This document shows, in pieces, positions 10,048 through 18,241 of a DNA stretch of 64,000 nt. The DNA is taken from positions 1-64,000 of the forward strand of contig NZ_SNUQ01000002.1 in the NCBI RefSeq assembly GCF_012027555.1, in the 5' to 3' direction. This stretch comes from Thermococcus sp. CX2 (GTDB taxonomy: Archaea > Methanobacteriota_B > Thermococci > Thermococcales > Thermococcaceae). The position numbers and the translations under genes are program-made. A model generated the notes under the pieces. That model was not told where the DNA came from and made no database searches. It worked only from the letters and a program-made list of their open reading frames with translations. The stretch's first letter is position 1. The number at the start of each line of letters is the position of its first letter.

Positions 10048-10602
10048 TTAACATTTCTGTTTACGTCGAGCGGCGAGTCCCTCGACCAGATCCCGGAAAT
10101 GTTCATAGAACTCGCTTTTCCTGAGGTCATCCAGGGCACTCCAGAATTCGTCGAGGTTCCTGAAGCCGGCCTCCTCGTACTCAAGCGCCTGGATCAGCAT
10201 CTCGAGTTTATCGGCGAACTTAACTAACCTGCCCTCCAAGCTAAGGCCCTCCTCGTACTCCCTGAAAAGCTCGAAGTAGTCTCTGGCCTTAGGACCGGCC
10301 TTGATGAAAATCTCCATCGCGGCCCTCGTCTCGGCCCTCTTCTTGTCGAGGTAGTACTGGGCAGTCAGTGGTATGTCCGTTATCCTCGCCTCGGCAAGGT
10401 CGTGGAGGATCGCTATCTTAAGGGCCCGCTCAACGTCTATATCCACTCCCCTCTCCCTCAGCGAGTCGGCGAGAAAGAGGGTTATCAGAACGACCCGATA
10501 GCTGTGGTCGGCTATGCTTTCGGGATTCGAAACTCCCCGAAGGAGCCACCCGGTTCTGGGGAGCCTCTTCAGGTTGCCGGCCTCAAAAAACAGATCGAGC
10601 AT
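10048..10602 (-). CDS. HD-domain 5'-deoxynucleotidase (YfbR/HDDC2-like)
   Basis: A 184-residue metal-dependent phosphohydrolase of the HD superfamily, probably removing phosphate from deoxynucleoside monophosphates. Metal-binding motifs are IADHSYR (first His), HDLAEARITDIP (the HD pair) and FADKLEM (last Asp), in the order and spacing of the YfbR/HDDC2 group. ATG 10602 is preceded by GGAGGATTGAAG. The upstream OB-fold gene ends two bases before this start, so they form an operon. Substrate preference is inferred. Confidence 0.85.
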   Translation of the reverse strand: MLDLFFEAGNLKRLPRTGWLLRGVSNPESIADHSYRVVLITLFLADSLRERGVDIDVERALKIAILHDLAEARITDIPLTAQYYLDKKRAETRAAMEIFIKAGPKARDYFELFREYEEGLSLEGRLVKFADKLEMLIQALEYEEAGFRNLDEFWSALDDLRKSEFYEHFRDLVEGLAARRKQKC

Positions 10603-10604
10603 CT

Positions 10605-10919
10605 TCAATCCTCCGTAGTGAAAACCGCTTTTTCGGTCTCTATCGCACTCGCTATTATGCAGTCACCCAAGAACCTTCCGTAAACCCTCACCCACTCCCC
10701 CTTGCCCAGGCAGGGGCTTCCGGAGAACTCTATCCTGATGCCAGAAACTTTGAACGTGGTTCTGTATCCCGGAAGTTCCATAGGAAGGAACTCAATTAGG
10801 GGTTTGTCCTCGATGGTGCCCTCTATAACAACGTTCTTACCCCTGAAACCACCGGCATGGAGCTCATCAACGGTAACGATGTAATAGTAATGGTGACCCA
10901 GCTTGACCCTTTTGGGCAT
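10605..10919 (-). CDS. Small OB-fold-like protein
   Basis: A 104-residue hypothetical protein. The pattern GFRGKNVVIEGTIEDKPLIE ... GEWVRVYGRFLGDCIIASAIE looks like strands 1-3 and 4-5 of an OB-fold, as in single-stranded nucleic-acid binding proteins. Two tyrosine and histidine residues (LGHHYYYIV) stand before it. GGTGATGAAC precedes ATG 10919. It is the first gene of a two-gene operon with the HD nucleotidase and is divergent from a small GTPase with about 50 bp between starts. Nucleic-acid binding is inference. Confidence 0.65.
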   Translation of the reverse strand: MPKRVKLGHHYYYIVTVDELHAGGFRGKNVVIEGTIEDKPLIEFLPMELPGYRTTFKVSGIRIEFSGSPCLGKGEWVRVYGRFLGDCIIASAIETEKAVFTTED

Positions 10920-10969
10920 GTTCATCACCTTTATAGCCCCACGTTGCCTATTATGTGTGGGGTGAGGGT

Positions 10970-11530
10970 ATGATAAAGGTTGCGATTATCGGTGCCGAGA
11001 ATGTTGGCAAGTCAACCCTCATGAACGCGCTCATCGGTGGTAGAATCTCAGAGGTCGAGAACCTTCCAGGAACGACGAAGGGCATAATAAGGCGCCGCTT
11101 CGGCAAGCTGAAGATACCGAAGAGCATGAAAAACCCGCTCGGAGGGGCGGATGAGTTCGTTTTGATAGACACCGCCGGCCTCTTCGACCCCCAGAGGGAG
11201 TTCAGGGGGAAGGTCCTCAGCGAGGAGAAGTTCAGAGAGATTTTGAATGAAATCCTATCTTCCGATATCGTCATCCACATGGTGGATGCCCAGTACGGTC
11301 TTCACAGGGGCATGGAGAAGCTCCACCACCTCCTCAAGATGCGTCACGAGAAGCCAATAATAGTCGTCATCAACAAAATCGACCTCGTTCCAGCCGAGAG
11401 GGTTGAAGAGCTGAGGAAGATAATAAAGAAGCGCCTCGAGCAGGATGCCATTCCGCTCTCGCTTGTAACCTACAAGGGCTTCAACGACCTGCTGAAGGCA
11501 TTGGCCTATTACGCCCAATACGTCAGATGA
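10970..11530 (+). CDS. Small Era/Der-type GTPase
   Basis: A 186-residue stand-alone GTPase domain. G1 is GAENVGKST (residues about 8-16), G2 lies near the PGTTKG turn, G3 is DTAG (LIDTAGLFD), G4 is NKID (VVINKIDLV), and a G5-like segment is SLVTYKG. The order and the GTTK switch region match the TrmE-Era-EngA-YihA-Septin group. There is no KH or other RNA-binding domain, unlike Era. GGTGAGG at 10961-10967 sets ATG 10970. Cellular role unknown; ribosome or membrane association is only a family-based guess. Confidence 0.88.
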   Translation: MIKVAIIGAENVGKSTLMNALIGGRISEVENLPGTTKGIIRRRFGKLKIPKSMKNPLGGADEFVLIDTAGLFDPQREFRGKVLSEEKFREILNEILSSDIVIHMVDAQYGLHRGMEKLHHLLKMRHEKPIIVVINKIDLVPAERVEELRKIIKKRLEQDAIPLSLVTYKGFNDLLKALAYYAQYVR

Positions 11531-11531
11531 A

Positions 11532-11936
11532 TCAGCACTTGCATATCTTAACGAGCACCTTCCTACGCCTCGGGCCGTCGAGCTCGACGAAAAGAATCCT
11601 CTGCCAAGTTCCAAGGAGGAGCTCCCCTTCGTCTATAGGCACGACAACCTCAGGGCTCAGGAAAAGGCTCGCCCTGATGTGGGAGTGGGCGTTGCTGTCG
11701 ATGGTGTCGTGACCGTAGCCAGTGCCTTTAGGGACAAGCTCCTTCATCTTTGCCTTTATGTCCTGAAGAAGCCTCTCCTCGTTTTCATTGATTAACAGGC
11801 CCGTGGTGGTGTGCTTTGTGAAAACCACCACTATGCCGCTCGTCACATCACTCCTCCATACTACGTGCTGGATCTCCCTGGTTATGTCTATTATCTGAAA
11901 CCTTTCCTTAGTAGGAACCTCAATCTCGAAGAGCAT
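11532..11936 (-). CDS. YjbQ family protein (UPF0047, secondary thiamine-phosphate synthase fold)
   Basis: A 134-residue protein. The family signature is complete: VFTKHTTTGLLINENE in the N-terminal half, then GHDTIDSNAHSHIRASLFLSP and GTWQRILFVELDGPRRRKV. The histidines in KHTTT and DSNAHSHIRA form the putative active or metal site. Bacterial YjbQ shows weak thiamine-phosphate synthase activity, but the true role in archaea is not settled. GGTGGTGAGG precedes the start, and the frame of a small disrupted ORF upstream ends exactly at the base before this ATG. Confidence 0.9.
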   Translation of the reverse strand: MLFEIEVPTKERFQIIDITREIQHVVWRSDVTSGIVVVFTKHTTTGLLINENEERLLQDIKAKMKELVPKGTGYGHDTIDSNAHSHIRASLFLSPEVVVPIDEGELLLGTWQRILFVELDGPRRRKVLVKICKC

Positions 11937-12126
11937 CTACCTCACCACCCCGAGGTTTTTCTGGATCTCTATGAGGATCTCCTCAGGATTTTTAACCCCC
12001 CACGACATCCCCGAAGAGAACCTCGTCTGAGTAAACCTCCTTGTTCGTCAGGAGCAGGTAGATGAGGTTCCCTATAAACTCCACCATGCCTACCTTCTGC
12101 CCCATCAGCGCCCGGAGCCGTTCCAT
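11937..12126 (-). pseudogene. Small ORF (about 62 codons) interrupted by a one-base frameshift at a G6 run
   Basis: On the minus strand GGAGGGTGGCACC is followed by ATG at 12126 and a frame coding MERLRALMGQKVGMVEFIGN and onward. In the given sequence it stops at 11992 after 44 residues, just past a run of six G (plus strand C6 at 11996-12001). With one G fewer the frame continues KNPEEILIEIQKNLGVVR and stops at 11937-11939, directly before the yjbQ ATG. The continued frame carries the yjbQ ribosome binding site. This may be a sequencing or assembly error, a decayed gene, or programmed slippage. The product resembles nothing I recognise. Confidence 0.45.
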
Positions 12127-12212
12127 GGTGCCACCCTCCCCGCAAGCTCACGTTCGAGTGCTTTGAGGAGAATCTCGGAGACGAGTATCTCTTTAATCAG
12201 CATGACATTCAT
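12105..12212 (-). CDS. Possible 35-residue ORF upstream of the interrupted small gene
   Basis: An open frame from ATG 12212 (or 12203) reads MNVMLIKEILVSEILLKALE and ends at 12105 after 35 codons, overlapping the start of the next small ORF by about 20 bases. It looks helical and amphipathic. The only support is the overlap, which resembles translational coupling, and weak GGATGA before the second ATG. It could be a leader peptide, an antitoxin-sized protein or chance. Confidence 0.3.
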   Translation of the reverse strand: MNVMLIKEILVSEILLKALERELAGRVAPWNGSGR

Positions 12213-12323
12213 CCGCGAGAGTAAATTTTACATTAAGACTCAAGCTTTAATCCAGGTGCGCGCTTAATCTTATTAAACCTAACCCTCGGAACGTTTTTAA
12301 GAGCCGGACAGAAGGGAGGAACC

Positions 12324-13418
12324 ATGTATGCAGTAATATTTGGTAAGAATCCCCGCCTCAGCGAGGCAGAATTTTACGCCTTCGCGAGAAGGTTTAACCT
12401 AAAGGTCAGGGTAGTTGAGACTGGGCAGGACTGGCTGGTGTTTGAATCAAGCCCAAACGTTGAACGCTATTTTAGATGGCTCGGAGGTTCGCTAAAGCTG
12501 GTGAAGGTTTTTGGTGAGGGCGAAGAGACTATAGGCGAGTTTGAATACTCCAAGCTCTTCACCGTGAGCCTCTACGGGAAGAGCGACTGGAAGCTCTGGC
12601 GGAAGCTTGGGAGCGAGATAAAGAGACAATTCAAAGCTGAAGGACCTTCCAAGTTCTTCAAGCCGGCCAAAGTTTACGCCATGCCAGCCGAGCTCATCCT
12701 CAAGGGCTTTCCAGAAACTAAAGACTTCGTATTCCTCTTCGGCGAGAGCCTCTGGGTCGGGGAGACGGTGAAGGTTGCGGATCCCTTCGAGCTCAAGAAG
12801 CTCGACGTGGAGAGGCCGGTTCAGAGGCCAATACTCTCTATCCCCCCACGGCTCGCGCGCATAATGGTGAACCTCACGGAGGTCAGGAAGGGTAACTTCC
12901 TCGACCCATTCTGTGGCATAGGGACTATAGTCCAGGAATTCGTTCTCCAGGGATTAAACGCCCACGGGAGCGACAGAGACGAGAAGGCAATACGCGATGC
13001 CAAGAAAAACCTCGCCTGGCTAAGGAAGGAGTTCAGGCTTAAAAACTCGGCCCACCTGGAAGTCTGCGACGCGAGGAAGCTGAAGAGGTGCTTCAGGACG
13101 CGCTTTGATGCAATAGTTACCGAGCCCTACCTCGGCAAGCCCCTCAAGAGGAACCCGACGCGCGGGGAGGCGATAAAGCTCGCCAACGAGCTTGATAGGT
13201 TTTACTACCAGGTCTTTGAAAGCTTTGCCGACGTCCTTAAAAGAAACGGAAGGGTAGTCTTCGTCTTTCCGGCCTACAGGCTTTCCGGCGGCGGAATATA
13301 TAGAAAAGATAGGAAGTGGCTCGGGAAACTCGGCTTCGAGGTTCTGGGAAGGTACACCGACTACGAGGAGAGGCACAGGCTCGTAAGGGACATCCACGTG
13401 CTGAGGTACAGGGGTTAA
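12324..13418 (+). CDS. Trm11-like SAM-dependent RNA methyltransferase
   Basis: A 364-residue protein. The N-terminal 150 residues (MYAVIFGKNPRLSEAEFYAF...) look like the ferredoxin-like/THUMP-type RNA-binding part of the Trm11/Trm-G10 group. The methyltransferase half begins at RPILSIPPRLARIMVNL and has motif I as FLDPFCGIGTIVQEF (near residue 190-205), an acidic GSDRDEKAI after strand 2, and a catalytic-type loop VTEPYLGKPL in place of the N/DPPY of most N2-guanine methylases. TATA-like GTTTTTAAGAG lies near 12293 and GGAGGAACC precedes the ATG. It overlaps the next gene tail to tail by 4 bp. tRNA is the likely substrate; the base is not known. Confidence 0.8.
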   Translation: MYAVIFGKNPRLSEAEFYAFARRFNLKVRVVETGQDWLVFESSPNVERYFRWLGGSLKLVKVFGEGEETIGEFEYSKLFTVSLYGKSDWKLWRKLGSEIKRQFKAEGPSKFFKPAKVYAMPAELILKGFPETKDFVFLFGESLWVGETVKVADPFELKKLDVERPVQRPILSIPPRLARIMVNLTEVRKGNFLDPFCGIGTIVQEFVLQGLNAHGSDRDEKAIRDAKKNLAWLRKEFRLKNSAHLEVCDARKLKRCFRTRFDAIVTEPYLGKPLKRNPTRGEAIKLANELDRFYYQVFESFADVLKRNGRVVFVFPAYRLSGGGIYRKDRKWLGKLGFEVLGRYTDYEERHRLVRDIHVLRYRG

Positions 13419-13846
13419 TCCCCTATCAGCCTCTCGTGCTCCTGCTTCATGCAGCGGTGGGCAACTGCCATTAATCCGGCCTCCTTCGCTCTCTTAAAGG
13501 CCTCCTGGCTGTAGGTGTTGAACTGGAACCAGACGACCTCGGCGCCCTTCTTTATCGCCTGCTCGACGTAGTCCATCGCGAACTCCGGTCTAACGAAGAT
13601 GTCAACGATTTCCACCTCGTCTGGAATGTCTAGAACGCTCGAGTAGCACTTTCTCCCCAAAACTTCCTCGTAGTGGGGGTTTACTGGATAGACCTCGTAG
13701 CCGTGCTCGATAAGGTATCTCATAACCTTGTTGGCGTCCCTTTCGGGCTTTGGTGATGCGCCCACGAGGGCGATTTTCCTGTACTTGGTCAGAATTTCCT
13801 TAACGTCTTCATCCGTCAGCCTGTCGACAGACATTATCCGCACCAT
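13415..13846 (-). CDS. CoA-binding domain protein (YccU-like)
   Basis: A 143-residue Rossmann-fold protein of the CoA_binding_2 family. IALVGASPKPERDANKVMRY contains the nucleotide-binding loop, followed by GYEVYPVNPHYEEVLGRKCY, IVDIFVRPEFAMDYVEQAI and a C-terminal VAHRCMKQEHERL with a conserved cysteine next to histidine. The family binds CoA and may act as a CoA-linked redox or regulatory module; no enzymatic activity is established. TGTGATAAC precedes ATG 13846. Confidence 0.88.
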   Translation of the reverse strand: MVRIMSVDRLTDEDVKEILTKYRKIALVGASPKPERDANKVMRYLIEHGYEVYPVNPHYEEVLGRKCYSSVLDIPDEVEIVDIFVRPEFAMDYVEQAIKKGAEVVWFQFNTYSQEAFKRAKEAGLMAVAHRCMKQEHERLIGD

Positions 13847-13904
13847 GTTATCACAATATCCATCTCTTAGCCAACGTTTATAACATCTTTTGCCAATTCC
13901 CTAT

Positions 13905-14339
13905 ATGCTCTATGAAGAAACTGTGACAAGCAGGGTGTTTCAGCTCTTAATGACTATCCCTCTAGCGGCAATGCTCTGGGGGACGTATCAGACCTACAGA
14001 ACAGGGGAAGGCCTTGAGGTCATGCTCCCAGCCACTGCAGTGGTCTTAGTCCTTCTACTGGACATCATGGCGATGAGGATAGAGATAGACGACCGTGAGA
14101 TAAGGATACGCGGAACCTTAGGACTAATAATGAGGAAGACGATTCCCCTGGAGAACATCGCCAGCTTCAAGGTCGGCGATAGCTGGATGAAGTGCTACGG
14201 GATGGTGCACTTCACATTGCCCGCCAGGGGTTGTGTGGTGATAATTCCGCGGAAGGGCTGGAGCGTCTCATTCTCCACCAACCGGCCCGAGGAGATAGCA
14301 AAGATTCTCTCTATGCTGGGCATTCCACGAGAACCTTAG
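13905..14339 (+). CDS. Membrane protein with bacterial-PH-like (DUF304-type) domain
   Basis: A 144-residue protein with two hydrophobic segments (RVFQLLMTIPLAAMLWGTY and VMLPATAVVLVLLLDIMAM) followed by a soluble beta-rich domain: RIEIDDREIRIRGTLGLIM, RKTIPLENIASFKVGDSWMK and FTLPARGCVVIIPRKGW. This order of two helices then a PH-like barrel fits the bPH/DUF304 type. ATG 13905 has no ribosome binding site, and GTTTATAAC at 13876-13884 puts transcription start almost at the ATG, so it is probably leaderless. Its end overlaps the NfeD-like gene by 29 bp, tail to tail. Function unknown. Confidence 0.65.
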   Translation: MLYEETVTSRVFQLLMTIPLAAMLWGTYQTYRTGEGLEVMLPATAVVLVLLLDIMAMRIEIDDREIRIRGTLGLIMRKTIPLENIASFKVGDSWMKCYGMVHFTLPARGCVVIIPRKGWSVSFSTNRPEEIAKILSMLGIPREP

Positions 14340-14694
14340 TCCCCCTGACGGCCACTATCCTGACTTCTTGGCCACTCTTCGCGGTTCCTTTGAGGCATTC
14401 GGCGCGCCAGAGCTCGCCGTCGAGCTTAATCAGTCCTTCGGAAGCCAGATCTTCAACGACCACGGCGGTTCTCCCAATCAAAGCCTCCACTCCAACCTCG
14501 ACCTTCCTGTCGAAGGTTCCGAGGAGAAATGGAGCCACTGCGACGTCCTTAGCGAGCAGCACCCCCAGAACTATCATCATTCCACGTATAGGGACGTTTA
14601 TCCCCATTGAAGGCAAAATAAAGAGCAGTAACCCAGCCACAATCAGCTCATCCGTCATCAGGGCGAGCAACTTTAGGAAATCCCCCTTTTTCAT
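14311..14694 (-). CDS. Short NfeD-like membrane protein
   Basis: A 127-residue protein with two transmembrane segments (LLALMTDELIVAGLLLFILP and GMMIVLGVLLAKDVAVAPFL) and a C-terminal OB-fold domain: VEALIGRTAVVVEDLASEGLIKLDGELWRAECL followed by SGQEVRIVAVRGTKVLVE. The IGRTAVVVEDL...G.IKLDGELWRA pattern is the NfeD C-terminal signature. NfeD partners membrane proteases of the stomatin operon type, but no stomatin gene is adjacent here. ATG overlaps the TGA of the upstream YgjP-like gene (ATGA), so the two are coupled. Confidence 0.85.
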   Translation of the reverse strand: MKKGDFLKLLALMTDELIVAGLLLFILPSMGINVPIRGMMIVLGVLLAKDVAVAPFLLGTFDRKVEVGVEALIGRTAVVVEDLASEGLIKLDGELWRAECLKGTAKSGQEVRIVAVRGTKVLVECPA

Positions 14695-15338
14695 TCCCTC
14701 CCCTCCAGCCAGCGCCAGTATTGGTTCAGCTCAACCACGCGCCACCAGTGTTTGAGCTCCCTTCTGGCGGTTTTGTAGTCGGGATAAAACCTTCCGACGA
14801 GCTCCCAGAAGGCCTTGGAGTGGTTAAGATGCCTTAAATGAGCGAGCTCATGAACGACGACGTATCGCTTCAGATTTTCCGGAACGACTATGAGACGAAG
14901 GTTGAAGCTCAGGTTTTTCCTCGAAGAGCAGCTTCCCCACTTGCTCCTGCCGAGCCTCACGTAGACCTTCCCGGGTTCGACGCCCATCTTCCGAGAGTAC
15001 TCCCCGATAAGCTCGTGGAGTTCCCTCCTGAGGCGCTCTCTGAGAAGCGAGACCATCGGTTCGGGCATCGGAGGGAGCACTACAGTTTCAAACCTCTCGT
15101 GTATCTTCGGCTTCCTTCCGTGAATGACGCGGTAGAATCTGCCGTCGAGGGGAAAACCCAGTTCGGCCTCGTTCTTAGCCTTCTCGACCTCGGCAATCTT
15201 TTTCTCTAGCCACTCCCTGTGCTTCTCGATGAAGGAATCAACGTCAAAGCCCGATGGAGCAGTAACGACCACCCTCCCATCCGGCCTGACCTCAAGCCGG
15301 GCGTACTTCACCGGCCTCACGCGGAGCTCGTAGTCCAT
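14691..15338 (-). CDS. YgjP-like metal-dependent hydrolase (DUF45/M48-related)
   Basis: A 215-residue zincin-like protein. The signature VVHELAHLRHLNHSKAFWELV gives HELAH plus a third His, as in the YgjP/WLM group, and GSCSSRKNLSFNLRLIVVPE just before it is also typical. The N-terminal domain (VRPVKYARLEVRPDGRVVV) is the usual beta-rich part. Function as a peptidase is not proven for the family. GTG 15347 lies within GGTGAG, so the ATG at 15338 is chosen. It forms an operon with the NfeD-like gene. Confidence 0.88.
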   Translation of the reverse strand: MDYELRVRPVKYARLEVRPDGRVVVTAPSGFDVDSFIEKHREWLEKKIAEVEKAKNEAELGFPLDGRFYRVIHGRKPKIHERFETVVLPPMPEPMVSLLRERLRRELHELIGEYSRKMGVEPGKVYVRLGRSKWGSCSSRKNLSFNLRLIVVPENLKRYVVVHELAHLRHLNHSKAFWELVGRFYPDYKTARRELKHWWRVVELNQYWRWLEGRE

Positions 15339-15376
15339 CCCGCTCACCTTTTAAGGAAAAGTAAGAAGCTGAGCTT

Positions 15377-16177
15377 ATGAAAGTTGAGGTCCTCGAGAGA
15401 AAAGCCAAGAGCATCTACACCCGCTCGAAGATTCCGGGAGTTAACTGGACGGTTAACCAGTACGTCGGCTGTGCCTTCTCCTGCAGGTACTGCTACGCCA
15501 AGTTTCTGTGCCGGTGGAGGGATTACGGCGAGTGGGGAAGCTGGGTGGAGGTGAAGACCAACGCACCGGAGCTCGCCAGGAAGCGGATTCGGGGGAGCGT
15601 TGTGATGTCAACCGTCAGCGACCCTTACCAACCGATAGAGGCCAAACTGAAGCTGACGCGGCGGGTTCTCCGCTACATGGACAAGAGAAACGAGCTGTCC
15701 ATACTGACGAGGTCGCCGCTGGTCACACGCGACATAGACTTATTTCGGGAATTCCGCTCGATAGAGGTCGGCCTGACGATTAACGGCTTTGATAGGAGGG
15801 AAAAGAGGCTCTTTGAACCGCTGGCACCTGTTCAGAAGGCCCGGATCACCGCGCTCCAGAGGCTTTACGATGAGGGCGTAAGAACCTACGTCTTCGTGAG
15901 CCCGATAATCCCAGGAGTTACCGATGTCAGAACCATCGTAGAGGAGACCAGGGGCTTCGCGGACCGCTACTTTTTCGAGGTGCTGAACCTCAGGGCCTCC
16001 GGAAAGGAGTTCCAATGGGTTCTGCGGGAGAACTACCCAGAAAGCTACATGATTCTAACGGACGACGAGAAGTTCACGCGCTTCATTTCGAAGCTGAAGG
16101 AAGAAATTAAAGGGCTTGACATAAAAACGGAGGGGATAGAAACCCACCGACATGGCTGGAAGCTCATCCAATTCTAA
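15377..16177 (+). CDS. Radical SAM protein of the SPL/Rv2578c-like family
   Basis: A 266-residue radical SAM enzyme. The cluster motif is CAFSCRYCYAKF (CxxxCxxC, about residues 32-39), preceded by GVNWTVNQYVG. After it come GSVVMSTVSDPYQPIEAKL and LSILTRSPLVTRDIDLF, which match the spore-photoproduct-lyase-like family widely found in archaea and bacteria without known substrate. No ribosome binding site is seen; CTTTTAAGG at 15347-15355 would start transcription close to the ATG, so a leaderless mRNA is likely. The stop abuts the next convergent gene. Confidence 0.85.
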   Translation: MKVEVLERKAKSIYTRSKIPGVNWTVNQYVGCAFSCRYCYAKFLCRWRDYGEWGSWVEVKTNAPELARKRIRGSVVMSTVSDPYQPIEAKLKLTRRVLRYMDKRNELSILTRSPLVTRDIDLFREFRSIEVGLTINGFDRREKRLFEPLAPVQKARITALQRLYDEGVRTYVFVSPIIPGVTDVRTIVEETRGFADRYFFEVLNLRASGKEFQWVLRENYPESYMILTDDEKFTRFISKLKEEIKGLDIKTEGIETHRHGWKLIQF

Positions 16178-16810
16178 CTACCACGTCACCCCCAGCAGCT
16201 CTCCGCCATAGGCGAGCCACAGAAGAAGGGCAGTCGAAAAGGGGACGGTAAACTCGTCGTAGGCGGACGGGATGGGGAGGCTCTCCAGAAATACTGCAAT
16301 CATGGCCACCAATCCCAGGAACGGAAGGGAATACTGCATACCAAGGACTCTGTGGGCAAAGACCAGCATGACCAGAGAGACCACGAACATGGTGACACTT
16401 CCAATGATGGTCTTTCTCCCATTCCACGGAATTCTCGGCCCGCCCACGGCTCGGCCTACTATCGCATTGAAGCAGTCGCCGAAGGTCGAGACCCACAGCG
16501 CCGAGAGGGCGGCTATCTTCGGGAAGATTGAACATATCATCGCCATCGTAACCCAGAAGAGGAAGCTGCCCAGATAGTTGTCAGCCTCGTCCTCCCTCGC
16601 CATCTGGCGGTAGCTCAGGTCTGCTACAGGGACGGTGAAGCGCCAGCCCCTCCTGAGCTTGAGATGCTGGAGAGTGTAGAGGAAGGCGAATCCCCACACC
16701 ACTAGGAGCGTTACCCACTTTGGCGTGAAGACGATTATTGGAGCTCCCAGTATTCCGGGCAGAACGTGCCAGCCTTTTCTGACAAGTTCCCTTCTAGGTA
16801 TCCCTTTCAT
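16178..16810 (-). CDS. CTP-dependent polyprenol/dolichol kinase-like membrane protein
   Basis: A 210-residue protein with about seven hydrophobic segments and a conserved cytoplasmic motif, WVSTFGDCFNAIVGRAVGG followed by PRIPWNGRKTIIGS. This is the signature of the Sec59/phytol kinase/DGK1 branch of the phosphatidate cytidylyltransferase superfamily, whose members use CTP to phosphorylate long-chain prenols or diacylglycerol. In archaea it may recycle geranylgeraniol or dolichol for lipid or glycan carrier synthesis (inference). The start RKGWHVLPGIL at residues 11-21 is also family-typical. A GGGGAGATGA sequence precedes ATG 16810. Confidence 0.8.
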   Translation of the reverse strand: MKGIPRRELVRKGWHVLPGILGAPIIVFTPKWVTLLVVWGFAFLYTLQHLKLRRGWRFTVPVADLSYRQMAREDEADNYLGSFLFWVTMAMICSIFPKIAALSALWVSTFGDCFNAIVGRAVGGPRIPWNGRKTIIGSVTMFVVSLVMLVFAHRVLGMQYSLPFLGLVAMIAVFLESLPIPSAYDEFTVPFSTALLLWLAYGGELLGVTW

Positions 16811-16856
16811 GATTTCATCTCCCCTTAGATTTCAGCGAAGATGTTTATATCCTCTA

Positions 16857-18200
16857 CTACGGAATCACCGCTATCACCAGCGAGTTGACATTCGTCCCCG
16901 TCGGGCCGGTTCTGAGGAGCGCACCTACTTTTTCGAGGGCCCTGTAGGCGTCGTGTTTCCTAAGGACTTCCTCCACATCTATTCCAGCCTCGCTGAGCTT
17001 TTCAAGGGTGGATCCGTCAACAATTCCTCCGGCGGCATCGGTGGGACCGTCGGTTCCGTCGGTGTCAAGGGCCAAAACTACGGCGTTTAAGCCGGCTATC
17101 TTCCTCGCTATGCTCAGCGCGAACTCCTGGTTCGGGCCGCCGAGACCAGCTTCCCCCTCAATCGTGACTGTCCACTCACCGCCTGCTATCAGAACGGCGG
17201 GCCTCTCAAAGGGCCGGTTTCTCGAGGCTATCTCCTGAATCAGCGAGCCGATTGCGAGCGCTACTTCTCTTGCCTCGCCTTCAAGGGTGGTCGTCAGGAT
17301 GTGGGCATTAAAGCCGAGCTCTTCGGCCTTTCTTTTTGCGGCCTCACACGCTATAGCCCCGCTCCCCACTATGAAGTTGTGAACGTTGGGCAAATCTTCT
17401 TTGAGGGTCTCCTCTGCTTCCCCCCGGAGGCCTTTTTCTATGTGCCCCCTAACACTCTCCGGGAGCTTGTCCCACACGCCGTAGAGCCTCAGAACTCTGT
17501 GGGCATCTTCAAAGGTCGTGGGATCGCTCACAGTTGGTCCAGAGGCGATGGCCTCCAAGGGGTCGCCGACAACATCCGAGAGGATTAAACTTACAACCGT
17601 CCCCTTCACGAGCTTTGCCAGTTTTCCGCCCTTCACCTTTGAGATGTGCTTCCTGACGGTGTTTATCTCATAAATCTTCGCCCCGCTCTTCAAAAGAAGC
17701 TCGTTCGTCTGTATCTTGTCGTCAAGGCTTATGCCGTCCTCGGGGAGAGTAAAGAGAGCCGAACCTCCACCTGAAATCAGGACGAGAAGTAAATCATCTT
17801 CCCCAACTTTTTCCGCGAGCTCAACGCCAGCCAGCGCGCCCCTCATAGAGTTCTCATCAGGGACTGGATGGCCCGCCTCGATTACCGTGATTTTCGGGTC
17901 GTCCACGCAGTTTGCAGCGTATCCATATTTTGTGACGACGAGGCCTTCCGCTATCCTCTCACCGAGAACCTCATAAGCAGCTTTAGCCATCGCGCAGGCA
18001 GCCTTGCCGAAAGCGAGGAGGTAGACCCTGCCTGGAACATTGAAGGGCTTTCCATTCACATAGAGCCTATCCTCGCGGTACTCGAGCGTCCTTTTAACAG
18101 CCAAGTAGGGGTCGGCCGCCTTAAGTGCGGCGTTCATTATTTCGAGGGCCGCTCTCCGGAGATCACCTTTGGGAAATAGGGATAAGCCAGTACCCATCAT
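16857..18200 (-). CDS. Glycerate 2-kinase (MOFRL/GckA family)
   Basis: A 447-residue kinase that phosphorylates D-glycerate, feeding 2-phosphoglycerate to glycolysis. Family motifs visible are LLAFGKAACAMAKAAYEVLG, VIEAGHPVPDENSM, LVLISGGGSALFTLPEDG, HISKVKGGKLAKL, and in the MOFRL domain AGGEWTVTIEGEAGLGGPNQEFALS and LALDTDGTDGPTDAAGGIVD. The length is normal. Two adjacent ATGs (18200 and 18197) follow GAGGTGGT; either could be used. It lies 41 bp downstream of a GntP permease gene on the same strand, suggesting uptake and phosphorylation of glycerate or a related acid. Confidence 0.93.
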   Translation of the reverse strand: MMGTGLSLFPKGDLRRAALEIMNAALKAADPYLAVKRTLEYREDRLYVNGKPFNVPGRVYLLAFGKAACAMAKAAYEVLGERIAEGLVVTKYGYAANCVDDPKITVIEAGHPVPDENSMRGALAGVELAEKVGEDDLLLVLISGGGSALFTLPEDGISLDDKIQTNELLLKSGAKIYEINTVRKHISKVKGGKLAKLVKGTVVSLILSDVVGDPLEAIASGPTVSDPTTFEDAHRVLRLYGVWDKLPESVRGHIEKGLRGEAEETLKEDLPNVHNFIVGSGAIACEAAKRKAEELGFNAHILTTTLEGEAREVALAIGSLIQEIASRNRPFERPAVLIAGGEWTVTIEGEAGLGGPNQEFALSIARKIAGLNAVVLALDTDGTDGPTDAAGGIVDGSTLEKLSEAGIDVEEVLRKHDAYRALEKVGALLRTGPTGTNVNSLVIAVIP

Positions 18201-18241
18201 ACCACCTCTCCCCCTCAGTTAAAAAAATAAAGAAAGCCGGC

